DNA of 64,000 nucleotides from an uncultured Clostridiaceae bacterium (lineage in GTDB: Bacteria; Bacillota; Clostridia; TANB77; CAG-508). The stretch is taken from contig CANRSN010000001.1 of NCBI GenBank assembly GCA_947642455.1, positions 1 through 64,000 of the forward strand, in the 5' to 3' direction. The notes under the pieces are model-generated. The model ran no database searches. It was not told the DNA's origin and was given only the letters and a program-made list of their open reading frames with translations. How positions within the stretch are numbered: position 1 is the stretch's first letter; the number at the start of each line of letters is the position of its first letter. Below are positions 53,351 through 62,108 of this stretch, in pieces. Made by a program: the position numbers and the translations under genes.

Positions 53351-55156
53351 CTAAATTGGTATTAGCACCACTCTAAATCCATCACTATATTCTCCAATAC
53401 CTATATCATTTTTTTGATTTTCTTCTTCACTTTTTTGATATACAGTTACATATTTATTACTTGTCGTTTTTAGTTTATCTCCATCATATGCCAAAGACTC
53501 TGCATATTTTTTTAAATTTTCGTCATCTTCTATTGCTATATATGATGCCATCTCTTCCTTTCCTCCACCATTTAAGTCATATACACCATATATGTTTCCA
53601 TTATTACTTGCATTTTGACCTGTTTTTTGATTCCAAGTATATACTCCATCTTTAGCTGTATTTTCTATTGTACTATTAATGTTGTCTATTGTAGTTTGTT
53701 TTTCATCTTCTTCTCCAGTAGTACATCCAGTAACTGAATATACACTATCTATTCCTTCTTTTCCAGAGGCTTGTGTTCTTTTTCTATTACCACTATTTAT
53801 ATTTATATTATTTTTTGCAATACTTGCCCCTTCTAATCCATATTGACTTTTACCTAAAAATTCACATGCCTGCCATTCACTATTTTTCATTAAATGGCTG
53901 TCTATTGTATCTTTTGTAAAACCATAAATATTTCCTTCATCTGTTAATGCTCTTGAGATATTATATGAATCATTTACATTAATGTAATTCATACTGTATG
54001 TTAGCCCTTGAAATACAGGATATTTTATTTGTGTTTCTTTTTCTGCATAAATTCCATCTAGCCAATTTCTAGCACTTTGATTACTATCTTGACTTGTTCC
54101 TGCCTCTACCGCTTTTACCAATGACATTGTTTGAGTATAATTTATATTACTTTTAACAACATTTACATCATTGTTTCCGCTAGCATACCCAGCCTCAAAT
54201 TTTGCAACCCAAATACCTCTAATCTCATTGTCCCAACCACCATTAACATATTGTATGTCACTCTCGTTTGTAAAAGCTGGATGTACTATATATTCATCTT
54301 CTTGTTCGGAAATTCTTTTTGCTGTTTTTATATTTCCTTCTTTATCGTAATATTGGTCTGTTGTGCCTATTAAAAATACTATATCTGTTTTTTGATTTTC
54401 AATGTCTATTTTATATGCAAACCTTGGTATCCATACCCACATACTACCATCTTTACTTTGTGCATTTGCCCATCTTTTTTCTCCATAGTTATACCATTGT
54501 AAGTCTTCATCATTTGTTAATATTTTTTGACCTTTTTGTGTATCTGTGGGATCTTCAAATTTTATTGCTTTCATTCCATCTACTAATACAGGTTCATTTG
54601 CCTCACCTAGTTCATATATTTTTTTTACTATATTCATTTCTAGTGTAGATGATTTTTCTACTCCATATGTTGTTGCTACTACTTGTGCTATATATTTTGT
54701 ATTCTTATTTATTATAAAAGTTTTATCTGATTGCTTGTCTCCTATTACCTCTGAATTTGCTTCTATTATTTCACCACTCTCATTTTTTAGTATAATTTGA
54801 TTTATTTCTTCTAATTCTTTTTTATTAGAAATTTTTATTGTTACTGCTATTTGTTTGTATCTTTCATTTTCTGATATTTCTTGTCCATTTGTTTGATATA
54901 ACCTTGCTTCTATTTCTGGCACTGTTGCTCCTTTATTTAACATTATAGATTGATATACTTCTTCTATTTTATTTACATCTGCTCCATATATTTCTTTTAT
55001 TTTTATGTCACTTTCTAATTGTGCCTGTTGTAATGCCATTATTAATGAAAACACTGCCATTAGTACTATTACAAATCCTAATATTGTAACTACTATTAAG
55101 ACTGATATTGAACCTTTATCATTTTTTAAATTAGATTTTCTTCTGTTTTTTTTCAT
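53351..55156 (-). CDS. Pilin-like membrane protein with FGE/C-type-lectin-like C-terminal domain
   Basis: This 601-residue protein begins with a basic leader and one long hydrophobic helix (GSISVLIVVTILGFVIVLMA, preceded by DKG). A coiled or helical linker and an Ig/fibronectin-like segment (residues about 85-180) follow. The large C-terminal domain starts near SMWVWIPRFAYKI, passes GGWDNEIRGIWVAKFEAGYA and NGNIYGVYDLNGGGKEEMAS, and ends SDGFRVVLIPI. This pattern is that of the formylglycine-generating-enzyme-like/C-type lectin fold common in gut Clostridia surface proteins. Catalytic Cys residues of true FGE were not evident. A ligand-binding surface role is inferred. Confidence 0.72.
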   Translation of the reverse strand: MKKNRRKSNLKNDKGSISVLIVVTILGFVIVLMAVFSLIMALQQAQLESDIKIKEIYGADVNKIEEVYQSIMLNKGATVPEIEARLYQTNGQEISENERYKQIAVTIKISNKKELEEINQIILKNESGEIIEANSEVIGDKQSDKTFIINKNTKYIAQVVATTYGVEKSSTLEMNIVKKIYELGEANEPVLVDGMKAIKFEDPTDTQKGQKILTNDEDLQWYNYGEKRWANAQSKDGSMWVWIPRFAYKIDIENQKTDIVFLIGTTDQYYDKEGNIKTAKRISEQEDEYIVHPAFTNESDIQYVNGGWDNEIRGIWVAKFEAGYASGNNDVNVVKSNINYTQTMSLVKAVEAGTSQDSNQSARNWLDGIYAEKETQIKYPVFQGLTYSMNYINVNDSYNISRALTDEGNIYGFTKDTIDSHLMKNSEWQACEFLGKSQYGLEGASIAKNNININSGNRKRTQASGKEGIDSVYSVTGCTTGEEDEKQTTIDNINSTIENTAKDGVYTWNQKTGQNASNNGNIYGVYDLNGGGKEEMASYIAIEDDENLKKYAESLAYDGDKLKTTSNKYVTVYQKSEEENQKNDIGIGEYSDGFRVVLIPI

Positions 55157-55212
55157 TTATATACCATCCTTGTTTTTAATTTGTTTTATATAGAATAATT
55201 GTAACAATTATT

Positions 55213-56499
55213 CTATATATTTGTAAGATCTAAAATCCACTCTATCCAGCCTCTTATAGTAGAAGATCTTCTTATATATGTACTTTCTTTTTTTACATTA
55301 TATAGATTAGATTTTTTCATTATTTGTATTGTTTCACTAACTGTTGGTCTTTCTAGCTTTTCTAAATATAGTTGCAGATAATTAAAAAAAACTTTATGTT
55401 TTAAAATTAACTTTACAAGTTCTAATTGCCTTTGCTTATATTTTAATTTCAAAATTCTTCTTCCTTCTTCAGTTAAGGTAAATACTATATTACTTTTATC
55501 TTTATGTTTATTTATTAAGCCTAGATATCTTCCAGCATCTGTATAATAATTCGTTTGTCTTTCATCAAACGCATAATTTTCTGTAATTTGATTTTTATTT
55601 TTTGCCCCACTAAATAGTAATTCACACAAATTTATTACTCTATTAAAAGAATCCGCTTGAGGGAATGCAACTTTTGGTTCATCTATAAATTCATTTATAT
55701 TTTTAAATATCTTTTCAATATCTTGTAAATCTATCTGTGTACTTTCTATACTATATCTTTTACTCTTTACAAATTTAATAGAACTATAATCTCCTTCGTG
55801 CTCAAATTTATATTCATAAATATTAAAAATATCATTTGAATATACTATATATAAAGACCTAACTGGTTTATTTATTTTACTTTTCCATAGTCTATATGGA
55901 TAATATAATTGTCTAACTATAAAGTCATCTGAAATTACATTTTTAGCTTCAATTAAAGTAAAACTATTTATTCCTTCATAACCTCCATCTATTTCTATTC
56001 TTGAATTTTGAACATGTACATTTATATATTTATCTGCATTTGTATTTACTTTAAATTCAAAATTTCCAGACCCCATTTTACCACTAATAGTAGGTACCAG
56101 CTCTTCTTCTAAAAAGTGTTCTAAAATTTTTGTAATATATGCACAATTAATTGCTAATGATTCACTTGTTATATTATTATAGTCTAAACTCTCAATATAC
56201 TCTGGGAAGTTAATTTTAATGATTTCTTGTTCTTCTATCTTTTCAAATTTTTTATAAAGTTGAAATCTTGCAATCATGTAACTATTACTTGTTATTGGTA
56301 ATATGCTAAGTTTATTCTTTTTAAATATTTCTGGCAAATTTGAAGAGTTATCAAATTTTGTCATTAGTCTAGCTTCTCTATATTCGTTTATATCTTTAGC
56401 TGTTATTTTAAAATATCCTTTTTGATTAACTTCTTCTATTATATTATATTCTTTAAATAATAATTGCCAAGCTTCTTTATTAGTTGCACATCTACTCAT
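55213..56499 (-). CDS. Type II restriction endonuclease (partner of Dam-like methylase)
   Basis: This 428-residue protein overlaps the 3' end of the adenine-methylase gene by eight bases, so the two form an R-M unit. The centre holds a PD-(D/E)xK-like core: RIEIDGGYEGINSFTLIEAK, where Asp, Glu and Lys fit the catalytic set. The N-terminal region is DNA-recognition-like and unassigned. The C-terminal 150 residues look like winged-helix segments (NYYTDAGRYLGLINKHKD, VFTLTEEGRRILKLKYKQ). The open frame is intact. With its methylase frameshifted, an active enzyme would be dangerous, so it may be inactive, silent, or the frameshift may not be real. Confidence 0.78.
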   Translation of the reverse strand: MSRCATNKEAWQLLFKEYNIIEEVNQKGYFKITAKDINEYREARLMTKFDNSSNLPEIFKKNKLSILPITSNSYMIARFQLYKKFEKIEEQEIIKINFPEYIESLDYNNITSESLAINCAYITKILEHFLEEELVPTISGKMGSGNFEFKVNTNADKYINVHVQNSRIEIDGGYEGINSFTLIEAKNVISDDFIVRQLYYPYRLWKSKINKPVRSLYIVYSNDIFNIYEYKFEHEGDYSSIKFVKSKRYSIESTQIDLQDIEKIFKNINEFIDEPKVAFPQADSFNRVINLCELLFSGAKNKNQITENYAFDERQTNYYTDAGRYLGLINKHKDKSNIVFTLTEEGRRILKLKYKQRQLELVKLILKHKVFFNYLQLYLEKLERPTVSETIQIMKKSNLYNVKKESTYIRRSSTIRGWIEWILDLTNI

Positions 56500-57347
56500 A
56501 ATTCCTTATTAGCACCTCGCTTATTAATCCCCTATTACTTCCATTACTATTGATTGCTCTTTTTGCTTTAATTTCAATAATATCATAATTTTTATATAAT
56601 TCTCTAATAAATTCACAATCTGAATTTGATAATAGGAATTTAACACCTTTTTTATTTAACAACTCACACAATTCTTTTAATCTTATTTGCTCATTTTCAT
56701 TAAATCCACTTTCATTATAACCTGTAAAATTAGATGTCTTTGATATTGGAACATAAGGTGGATCAAAATAAACAAAGTCACCTTTTTTAGCTGTTTTGAC
56801 AGCATTTTCGAAGTCCCCGTTAAAAAATTTAATATCTGATTTATTAAAATATTTATTTACTGCTCTTAGAGTAATTTCATTGATTATACTAGGATTTTTA
56901 TAACTACCAAATGGTGAATTAAATTCTCCCATACTATTAACTCTATATAATCCATTATAACATGTTTTATTTAAATATAATATTCTAGCTGCCCTTTCAA
57001 TACCAGTCATCTTATTATATTCTTTTGGATCTCTATCTATTTCTCTTATTTTATAATAACATTCAGCTGTATTTGAATATTTTTCTGAATTTGATAATTG
57101 TTGTATTAATTCTTCAAGATTGTTTTGTATTACACTATATACATTTATTAATTCTTTATTGATATCATTTACTATTGCCTTTTCTGGTTGAAGTTCAAAT
57201 AATACTGCACCTCCCCCTATAAATGGCTCAAAATATGTATTAAACTTTTGTGGACAATACTTTTTTATTTCAGATAATAGTTGCCTTTTTCCGCCCTACC
57301 CATTTAACCACTGGTGCAACTAATTTATTTTTTTTTTGTACAGACAT
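56492..57347 (-). pseudogene. Frameshifted Dam-type adenine methyltransferase
   Basis: Read from the ATG at 57347 (AGGAGG upstream) the protein begins MSVQKKNKLVAPVVKWVG, as expected for Dam-family enzymes. At a GGG run (57294-57296) the frame shifts. Removing one G restores GGKRQLLSEIKKYCP, then FEPFIGGGAVLFEL (SAM binding), GDFVYFDPPYVPI (catalytic DPPY) and ISEVLIRNYE at the stop, 284 residues with no other lesion. A second slippery site, ten A's, lies six codons into the gene. As written only 25 residues can be made, or a 172-residue fragment from an internal ATG. A GATC-type target is suspected from family, not shown. Confidence 0.85.
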
Positions 57348-57495
57348 AAAAAACCTCCTAGTATAATATAGTTACTTCTAAAATAACTAATTTATTATCT
57401 CATTTTTTATTCTTAAGTATAATATCACAACTTTATAAAATAATCAATAGTTTTTACAAAACTATTGTTTGTTTTTGTTAAAAACTTTTTTTACC

Positions 57496-57524
57496 TTGAC
57501 ATTATCAATATTTAAACATATAAT
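57496..57524 (+). promoter_or_regulatory. Sigma-A promoter of the por operon
   Basis: A consensus TTGACA (57496-57501), 17-base spacer and consensus TATAAT (57519-57524) lie 70 bases before porG, a very strong promoter fitting a central-metabolism operon. Confidence 0.85.
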
Positions 57525-57549
57525 CTAAGCACAAGGAAAATTGACCTTG

Positions 57550-57572
57550 TTGTATAGTAACATACTATACAA
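57550..57572. promoter_or_regulatory. Perfect inverted repeat in the por leader (operator candidate)
   Basis: TTGTATAGTA-ACA-TACTATACAA has two 10-base arms with three central bases and lies about 25 bases downstream of the -10 box, near the transcript start. The GTATA/TATAC arms resemble GntR-type operators (inference). It could also form a 5' hairpin in the mRNA. Confidence 0.6.
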
Positions 57573-57593
57573 TAAAAAGAAAGGATGATTTTA

Positions 57594-58172
57594 ATGGAAG
57601 ATATGATTGAAATTAGATGGCATGGTAGAGGTGGTCAAGGTGCAAAAACAGCATCACTTTTACTTGCAGATGCAGCATTTAATACAGGCAAGTATATTCA
57701 AGGATTTCCTGAATATGGTCCAGAGAGAATGGGTGCTCCAATAACAGCATATAACCGTATTAGTACATCACCAATTAGAATTCATAGTAACATATATGAA
57801 CCAGATTATGTAGTTGTTGTAGATGATACATTATTAGAATCTGTTAATGTTACTGCTGGTCTAAAAGAAAGTGGTGCAATCATAATCAACACAACAAAAG
57901 ATGTTGATTACCTAACCAAAACATTAAAAGGTTACAAAGGGGCTGTATATACAATTGATGCAAGAAAAATATCAGAAGAAGCTCTAGGAAAATACTTTCC
58001 TAACACTCCTATGCTTGCAGCAATAGTAAAAGTATCAGGAATAATGACAGATGAAGAATTTTTAGAGGATATGAAAGGTTCCTTTAAACACAAATTTGCA
58101 AAAAAACCAGAAGTTATAGAAGGAAATATGAAAGCTTTGCAAATGTCTTTAAAGGAAGTTAAAAAAATTTAA
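57594..58172 (+). CDS. porG: Pyruvate:ferredoxin oxidoreductase gamma subunit
   Basis: This subunit of the four-subunit 2-oxoacid:ferredoxin oxidoreductase helps form the CoA-binding part. It begins MEDMIEIRWHGRGGQGAKTA, the family signature. Further motifs are GKYIQGFPEYGPERMGAPIT and NTPMLAAIVKVSGIMTD. An ATG three codons earlier exists, but GAAAGG nine bases before 57594 favours this start, giving 192 residues. It is first in porGDAB. The substrate is most likely pyruvate; a branched-chain 2-oxoacid enzyme of the Vor type cannot be excluded from sequence alone. The promoter and leader inverted repeat are upstream. Confidence 0.92.
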   Translation: MEDMIEIRWHGRGGQGAKTASLLLADAAFNTGKYIQGFPEYGPERMGAPITAYNRISTSPIRIHSNIYEPDYVVVVDDTLLESVNVTAGLKESGAIIINTTKDVDYLTKTLKGYKGAVYTIDARKISEEALGKYFPNTPMLAAIVKVSGIMTDEEFLEDMKGSFKHKFAKKPEVIEGNMKALQMSLKEVKKI

Positions 58173-58289
58173 TTTCATACAAAATATATAAAGTATTTAA
58201 TAAACTTATACAAAACAAGGAGGAAAAGTTGAGAAATAATTACAATTTTCCAACCAATTTGTGCCTTGAGAAGGGAATGTGATTAAAAA

Positions 58290-58589
58290 ATGGTTAATAT
58301 AAATAAAAACTCTCCTGCATGTGAAATGACACAAGGTGGAGACATATATGATGCTGGAAATGCCATAAATTTTAAAACTGGAGATTGGAGAAGTATAAAA
58401 CCTATATTTCTATCTGACAAATGCAAACAATGTGGACTTTGTTTTCCTGTTTGCCCAGATAATGCCATACCAGTAGGGAAAGATCAAAAAAGAACAGATT
58501 TTAATTATGACTATTGCAAAGGTTGTGGTGTATGTGCCAAAACTTGTCCTTTTGGAGCAATAGAAATGAAAGAAGAGGGGGAAAAGTAA
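58290..58589 (+). CDS. porD: Pyruvate:ferredoxin oxidoreductase delta (ferredoxin-like) subunit
   Basis: This 99-residue subunit carries two [4Fe-4S] clusters that pass electrons from the TPP site to ferredoxin. Ligands are in CKQCGLCFPVCPDNAIPV and CKGCGVCAKTCPFGAIEM. The N-terminal segment GDWRSIKPIFLSDKCK is typical of PorD/VorD. It follows porG by 117 bases and its stop is immediately followed by the porA ATG. The start is supported by GAAGGGA upstream. Confidence 0.93.
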   Translation: MVNINKNSPACEMTQGGDIYDAGNAINFKTGDWRSIKPIFLSDKCKQCGLCFPVCPDNAIPVGKDQKRTDFNYDYCKGCGVCAKTCPFGAIEMKEEGEK

Positions 58590-59789
58590 ATGGGAATTAG
58601 AGAACGTTTAAGTGGTAATGAAGCCTCAGCAGTTGCAATGAAACAAATAAACCCTGATGTAGTTGCTGCCTTTCCAATAACACCTTCAACAGAAATACCA
58701 CAATATTTTTCAACATTTGTAAGTAATGGTGATGTTGATACAGAGTTTGTAGCAGTTGAAAGTGAGCATAGTGCTATGAGTGCATGTATTGGTGCAGAAG
58801 CTGCTGGCGGAAGAGCAATGACTGCTACATCTTCAAATGGTCTTGCATTAATGTGGGAAATGATATATATAGCTTCATCTTTAAGATTACCTATAGTAAT
58901 GCCTTTAGTAAACCGTGCTGTATCAGGTCCATTAAATATCCACAATGATCATTCAGATGCTATGGGAATTCGTGACAGTGGTTGGATAATGCTATTTTCA
59001 GAAAATAATCAAGAAGCATATGACAACTTAATAATGGCACACAGAATAGCAGAACACAAAGATGTAAGATTACCTCTTACAGTATGCCAAGATGGTTTTA
59101 TCACTTCACATTCAATCGAAAATATTGAATTAATTGAAGATGAAAAAGTAAAAGAATTTGTTGGAACATATAAACCTGAACATTACCTACTAAATAAAAA
59201 AGAACCTATAGCAATAGGTCCATTAGATTTACAATCATATCTATTTGAACATAAATATCAACAAGCAGAAGCAATGAGAGCAGCAAAAAAAGTAATTGAA
59301 CAAGTTTCTTCTGAATTTGAAAAACTAACAGGTAGAAAATATTCATTATTTGAAGAATATAAATTAGATGATGCAGAAATAGCTATAGTTTGTATGAATT
59401 CAACTGCTGGAACTACAAAAGTTGTTGTTGATGAACTAAGAAGTCAAGGTATAAAGGCAGGTCTTTTGAAAATAAGAGTTTTCAGACCATTCCCTGCTGA
59501 AGAAATTTCAAAAGCCTTGTCTCATCTAAAAGCTGTAGCAGTTTTAGATAAAGCAGATTCTTTAAATTCTGTTGGTGGAGCACTATTTACAGATGTTACA
59601 TCTGGAATGTATGTAAATAATATACATGTACCTACTGTAAATTATGTATATGGTATTGGTGGTAGAGATACTACTGCAAAAGATATTCATGGTGTTTACT
59701 CAGATTTACAAGAAATTGCAAAAAAATATGATACAAAATCAACTATAAAAGTTGAAAATCCATATAGATATTTTGGCTTAAGAAAGTAA
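58590..59789 (+). CDS. porA: Pyruvate:ferredoxin oxidoreductase alpha subunit
   Basis: This 399-residue subunit contributes the PYR and transketolase-C-like domains to the TPP site. It opens with RLSGNEASAVAMKQINPDVV and AAFPITPSTEIPQYF; EFVAVESEHSAMSACIGAEA supplies a conserved catalytic Glu region and AMTATSSNGLALMWEMIYIA follows. NIHNDHSDAMGIRDSGWIML is specific to this family. The C-terminal DKADSLNSVGGALFTDV belongs to the last domain. It starts directly after the porD stop, with GAGGGGGAAAAG before the ATG, indicating tight coupling. Confidence 0.95.
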   Translation: MGIRERLSGNEASAVAMKQINPDVVAAFPITPSTEIPQYFSTFVSNGDVDTEFVAVESEHSAMSACIGAEAAGGRAMTATSSNGLALMWEMIYIASSLRLPIVMPLVNRAVSGPLNIHNDHSDAMGIRDSGWIMLFSENNQEAYDNLIMAHRIAEHKDVRLPLTVCQDGFITSHSIENIELIEDEKVKEFVGTYKPEHYLLNKKEPIAIGPLDLQSYLFEHKYQQAEAMRAAKKVIEQVSSEFEKLTGRKYSLFEEYKLDDAEIAIVCMNSTAGTTKVVVDELRSQGIKAGLLKIRVFRPFPAEEISKALSHLKAVAVLDKADSLNSVGGALFTDVTSGMYVNNIHVPTVNYVYGIGGRDTTAKDIHGVYSDLQEIAKKYDTKSTIKVENPYRYFGLRK

Positions 59790-59795
59790 CTTTAG

Positions 59796-59827
59796 TTTGA
59801 AATAAATTAGAACTAAATTATTTCAAA
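59796..59827. other. Intercistronic hairpin between porA and porB
   Basis: TTTGAAATAAATT and AAATTATTTCAAA form a stem within the 178-base spacer between porA and porB. It lacks a following U run, so an RNA-stability or partial attenuation role is more likely than full termination. Confidence 0.5.
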
Positions 59828-59967
59828 CAAATCAATATTATATTAAATTTAGTTTTTTACTAAAAATTAATATTTACATCTAAATATAAATAATTATATT
59901 TGCTTACAAGCAATACATCTGAATAATTAAATTAAAAAATGTAAATAATTGAAAGGAGATATTTAAA

Positions 59968-60924
59968 ATGGCATATAATTTAAAAGAAATCATTGCAAAC
60001 AAACCTGTAAGGTTTACATCTGGCCATAGAATGTGTGCTGGTTGTGGTGCTCCACCAGTTGCTAGAATGATTATGAGAGCATTAAAAGAAGAAGACCACG
60101 CAGTTGTTTCAAATGCAACTGGTTGTATGGAAGTATCTACATTTATTTATCCATACACAGCTTGGACTGATTCATACATTCATACTGCTTTCGAATGTGC
60201 TAGTGCCACATGTTCTGGTGCTGAAGCAGCATACAAAGCTATGAAAAGACAAGGAAAATTACCTAAGGATGAACATACAAAATTTATTACTTTTGGTGGA
60301 GATGGTGGAACATATGATATCGGTATTCAAAGTTTATCTGGTGCAATGGAAAGAGGTCATGATATGACTTATGTTTGCTATGATAATGGAGCTTACATGA
60401 ATACAGGCATTCAACGTTCATCTGCAACACCTCATTTTGCAGATACTACAACTTCTCCTGCTGGAAAAGTTGTACCTGGAAAAATGCAACCAAGAAAAGA
60501 TTTAACTGAAATAATGGCTTCACATCATTTACCATATGTTGCTCAAACAATAGCTGTTAATAATTTTAAAGATTTATATGAAAAAGCTGAAAAGGCAATA
60601 TATACTGAAGGTCCTACTTTCTTAAATGTTTTAGCACCTTGTCCTAGAGGTTGGGGATATCCTACAGATATGTTAATGCAAATTAATAAATTAGCTGTAG
60701 ATACATGTTACTGGCCTTTATATGAAGTTGTTGATGGTAAATATAAAATAACATATAAACCAGCTAAAAAACTTCCTGTTGAAGAATTTTTAAAACCTCA
60801 AAGACGTTTTGCTCACATGTTCAAACCAGGAAATGAATGGATGATTGAAGAATTCCAAAAAGAAGTTGATAAAAGATGGCAAGAACTTTTGAATCTAGAA
60901 GAAATTACTAATAAAGAAGAATAA
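59968..60924 (+). CDS. porB: Pyruvate:ferredoxin oxidoreductase beta subunit
   Basis: This 318-residue subunit binds thiamine pyrophosphate and a [4Fe-4S] cluster. Cluster Cys residues lie in GHRMCAGCGAPPVARMI and SNATGCMEV, with a later CPRGWGYP. The TPP/Mg site is FITFGGDGGTYDIGIQSLSG with CYDNGAYMNTGIQRSSATPH. It completes the porGDAB operon and makes acetyl-CoA, CO2 and reduced ferredoxin from pyruvate. A GAAAGGAGA site precedes the ATG. The hairpin before it and the terminator after it mark its own transcript segment. Confidence 0.95.
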   Translation: MAYNLKEIIANKPVRFTSGHRMCAGCGAPPVARMIMRALKEEDHAVVSNATGCMEVSTFIYPYTAWTDSYIHTAFECASATCSGAEAAYKAMKRQGKLPKDEHTKFITFGGDGGTYDIGIQSLSGAMERGHDMTYVCYDNGAYMNTGIQRSSATPHFADTTTSPAGKVVPGKMQPRKDLTEIMASHHLPYVAQTIAVNNFKDLYEKAEKAIYTEGPTFLNVLAPCPRGWGYPTDMLMQINKLAVDTCYWPLYEVVDGKYKITYKPAKKLPVEEFLKPQRRFAHMFKPGNEWMIEEFQKEVDKRWQELLNLEEITNKEE

Positions 60925-60948
60925 ATTTAATAAATGACTATGTCTGGC

Positions 60949-60987
60949 AAAATCCGGATTTCTGGGATTCCCCAAAGTCCGGATTTT
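60949..60987 (+). terminator. Hairpin terminator after porB
   Basis: AAAATCCGGA and TCCGGATTTT are a perfect 10-base stem with inner GGG/CCCC pairing, 25 bases past the porB stop. Confidence 0.75.
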
Positions 60988-61011
60988 CAGATGTTTTAGA
61001 TAGGGGGTAAT

Positions 61012-62079
61012 ATGAATACTAATAATTTTTCAAACGAAAATGAAAATGAGAATGAAATAAAAAAAACTGATAAAAAACTTACTATATTTAATTTTATTCT
61101 TATTGTTGTTATTTTTATAGGTTTAACTGTTTATATGTTTTGTATTGATGGTATAGAAAATATTATATATGTTTTAAAAAATGTCAACTATGTTTGGGTT
61201 TTAGCTGGTTTAGGATGTCTATTCTTACTATGGCTATGTGATTCTTTAACTTTACATATCCCACTAAAAAAGTTATATCCTAAGCAAAAGTTTACTAATT
61301 CTATAAAAGTAACTATGATAGGACAATTATTTAATAATATAACTCCTTTTTCTTCTGGAGGACAGCCTATGCAAGCATATGAGCTTACCAAAACTGGAAA
61401 AAGAGCTAGCGATTCTATGTCTATTCTTGCAATGAAATTTATAATTACACAAATTGCTTTAGTCTCTTTTACTTTAGTTGTTGTTATATTTCAATTAGAC
61501 TTTTTCAAAGAGTTATTTAAGGATTTTTTGTGGGTTGCTATTTTAGGAATATTAGCAAATATTTTATTAATTGTTGTGGTAATTTTAGCAGGAATTAATA
61601 AGAAGTTTATAACTTGGATTACTACTCCTGTTATTAAATTATTGGCTAAAATTAAAATAATAAAAAAACCAGAAAATACGATTGAAAAACTAGATTCTAG
61701 TATAACAAACTTTAATCAACAATTTAAACTTATGAATTCTCAAAAATTAGTTGTATTACAAATTTTTGTAATATCATGTATTCAAAGTTTAGCATATTAT
61801 TCAATAACTTATATGGTTTATAGAGCTTTTGGAAATTCTGGTATTGATTTTTGGCAAATTGTACCTGTTCAAGCATTTTTACTTTTATTTATGACTATTA
61901 TTCCTACTCCTGGAGCTGGAATTGGAGCTGAAGGCGGATTTTTAATTTTATTTAACTCTATTTTTAAAGAAGGTACTATTAATTTATCTATTCTTTTCTG
62001 GAGAATTTATACATTCTATTTACCAATTATTGTTGGCTCACTATTTTTAATACCTTCAAGAAAGAGCAAAGCAGAATAA
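61012..62079 (+). CDS. UPF0104/LPG-synthase-type flippase-like membrane protein
   Basis: This 355-residue membrane protein of the YbhN/UPF0104 (lysylphosphatidylglycerol synthetase transmembrane region) type has about eight hydrophobic segments. Examples are FNFILIVVIFIGLTVYMFCI, WVLAGLGCLFLLWLCDSLTL and ILANILLIVVVILAGINKKF. Family motifs are TMIGQLFNNITPFSSGGQPM (the polar loop shared by the family) and IIPTPGAGIGAEGGFLILFN. The N-terminal tail is charged. The family includes lipid flippase-like proteins lacking the catalytic domain; substrate unknown. AGGGGGT precedes the ATG and the por terminator separates it from porB. Confidence 0.88.
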   Translation: MNTNNFSNENENENEIKKTDKKLTIFNFILIVVIFIGLTVYMFCIDGIENIIYVLKNVNYVWVLAGLGCLFLLWLCDSLTLHIPLKKLYPKQKFTNSIKVTMIGQLFNNITPFSSGGQPMQAYELTKTGKRASDSMSILAMKFIITQIALVSFTLVVVIFQLDFFKELFKDFLWVAILGILANILLIVVVILAGINKKFITWITTPVIKLLAKIKIIKKPENTIEKLDSSITNFNQQFKLMNSQKLVVLQIFVISCIQSLAYYSITYMVYRAFGNSGIDFWQIVPVQAFLLLFMTIIPTPGAGIGAEGGFLILFNSIFKEGTINLSILFWRIYTFYLPIIVGSLFLIPSRKSKAE

Positions 62080-62108
62080 ACATCACAAATCAAATAGATA
62101 AGACAATC

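Noticed and set aside
53351-55156. Diversity-generating retroelement
   Set aside because: The lectin-like domain is compatible, but no reverse transcriptase, accessory gene or template/variable repeat pair is visible nearby.
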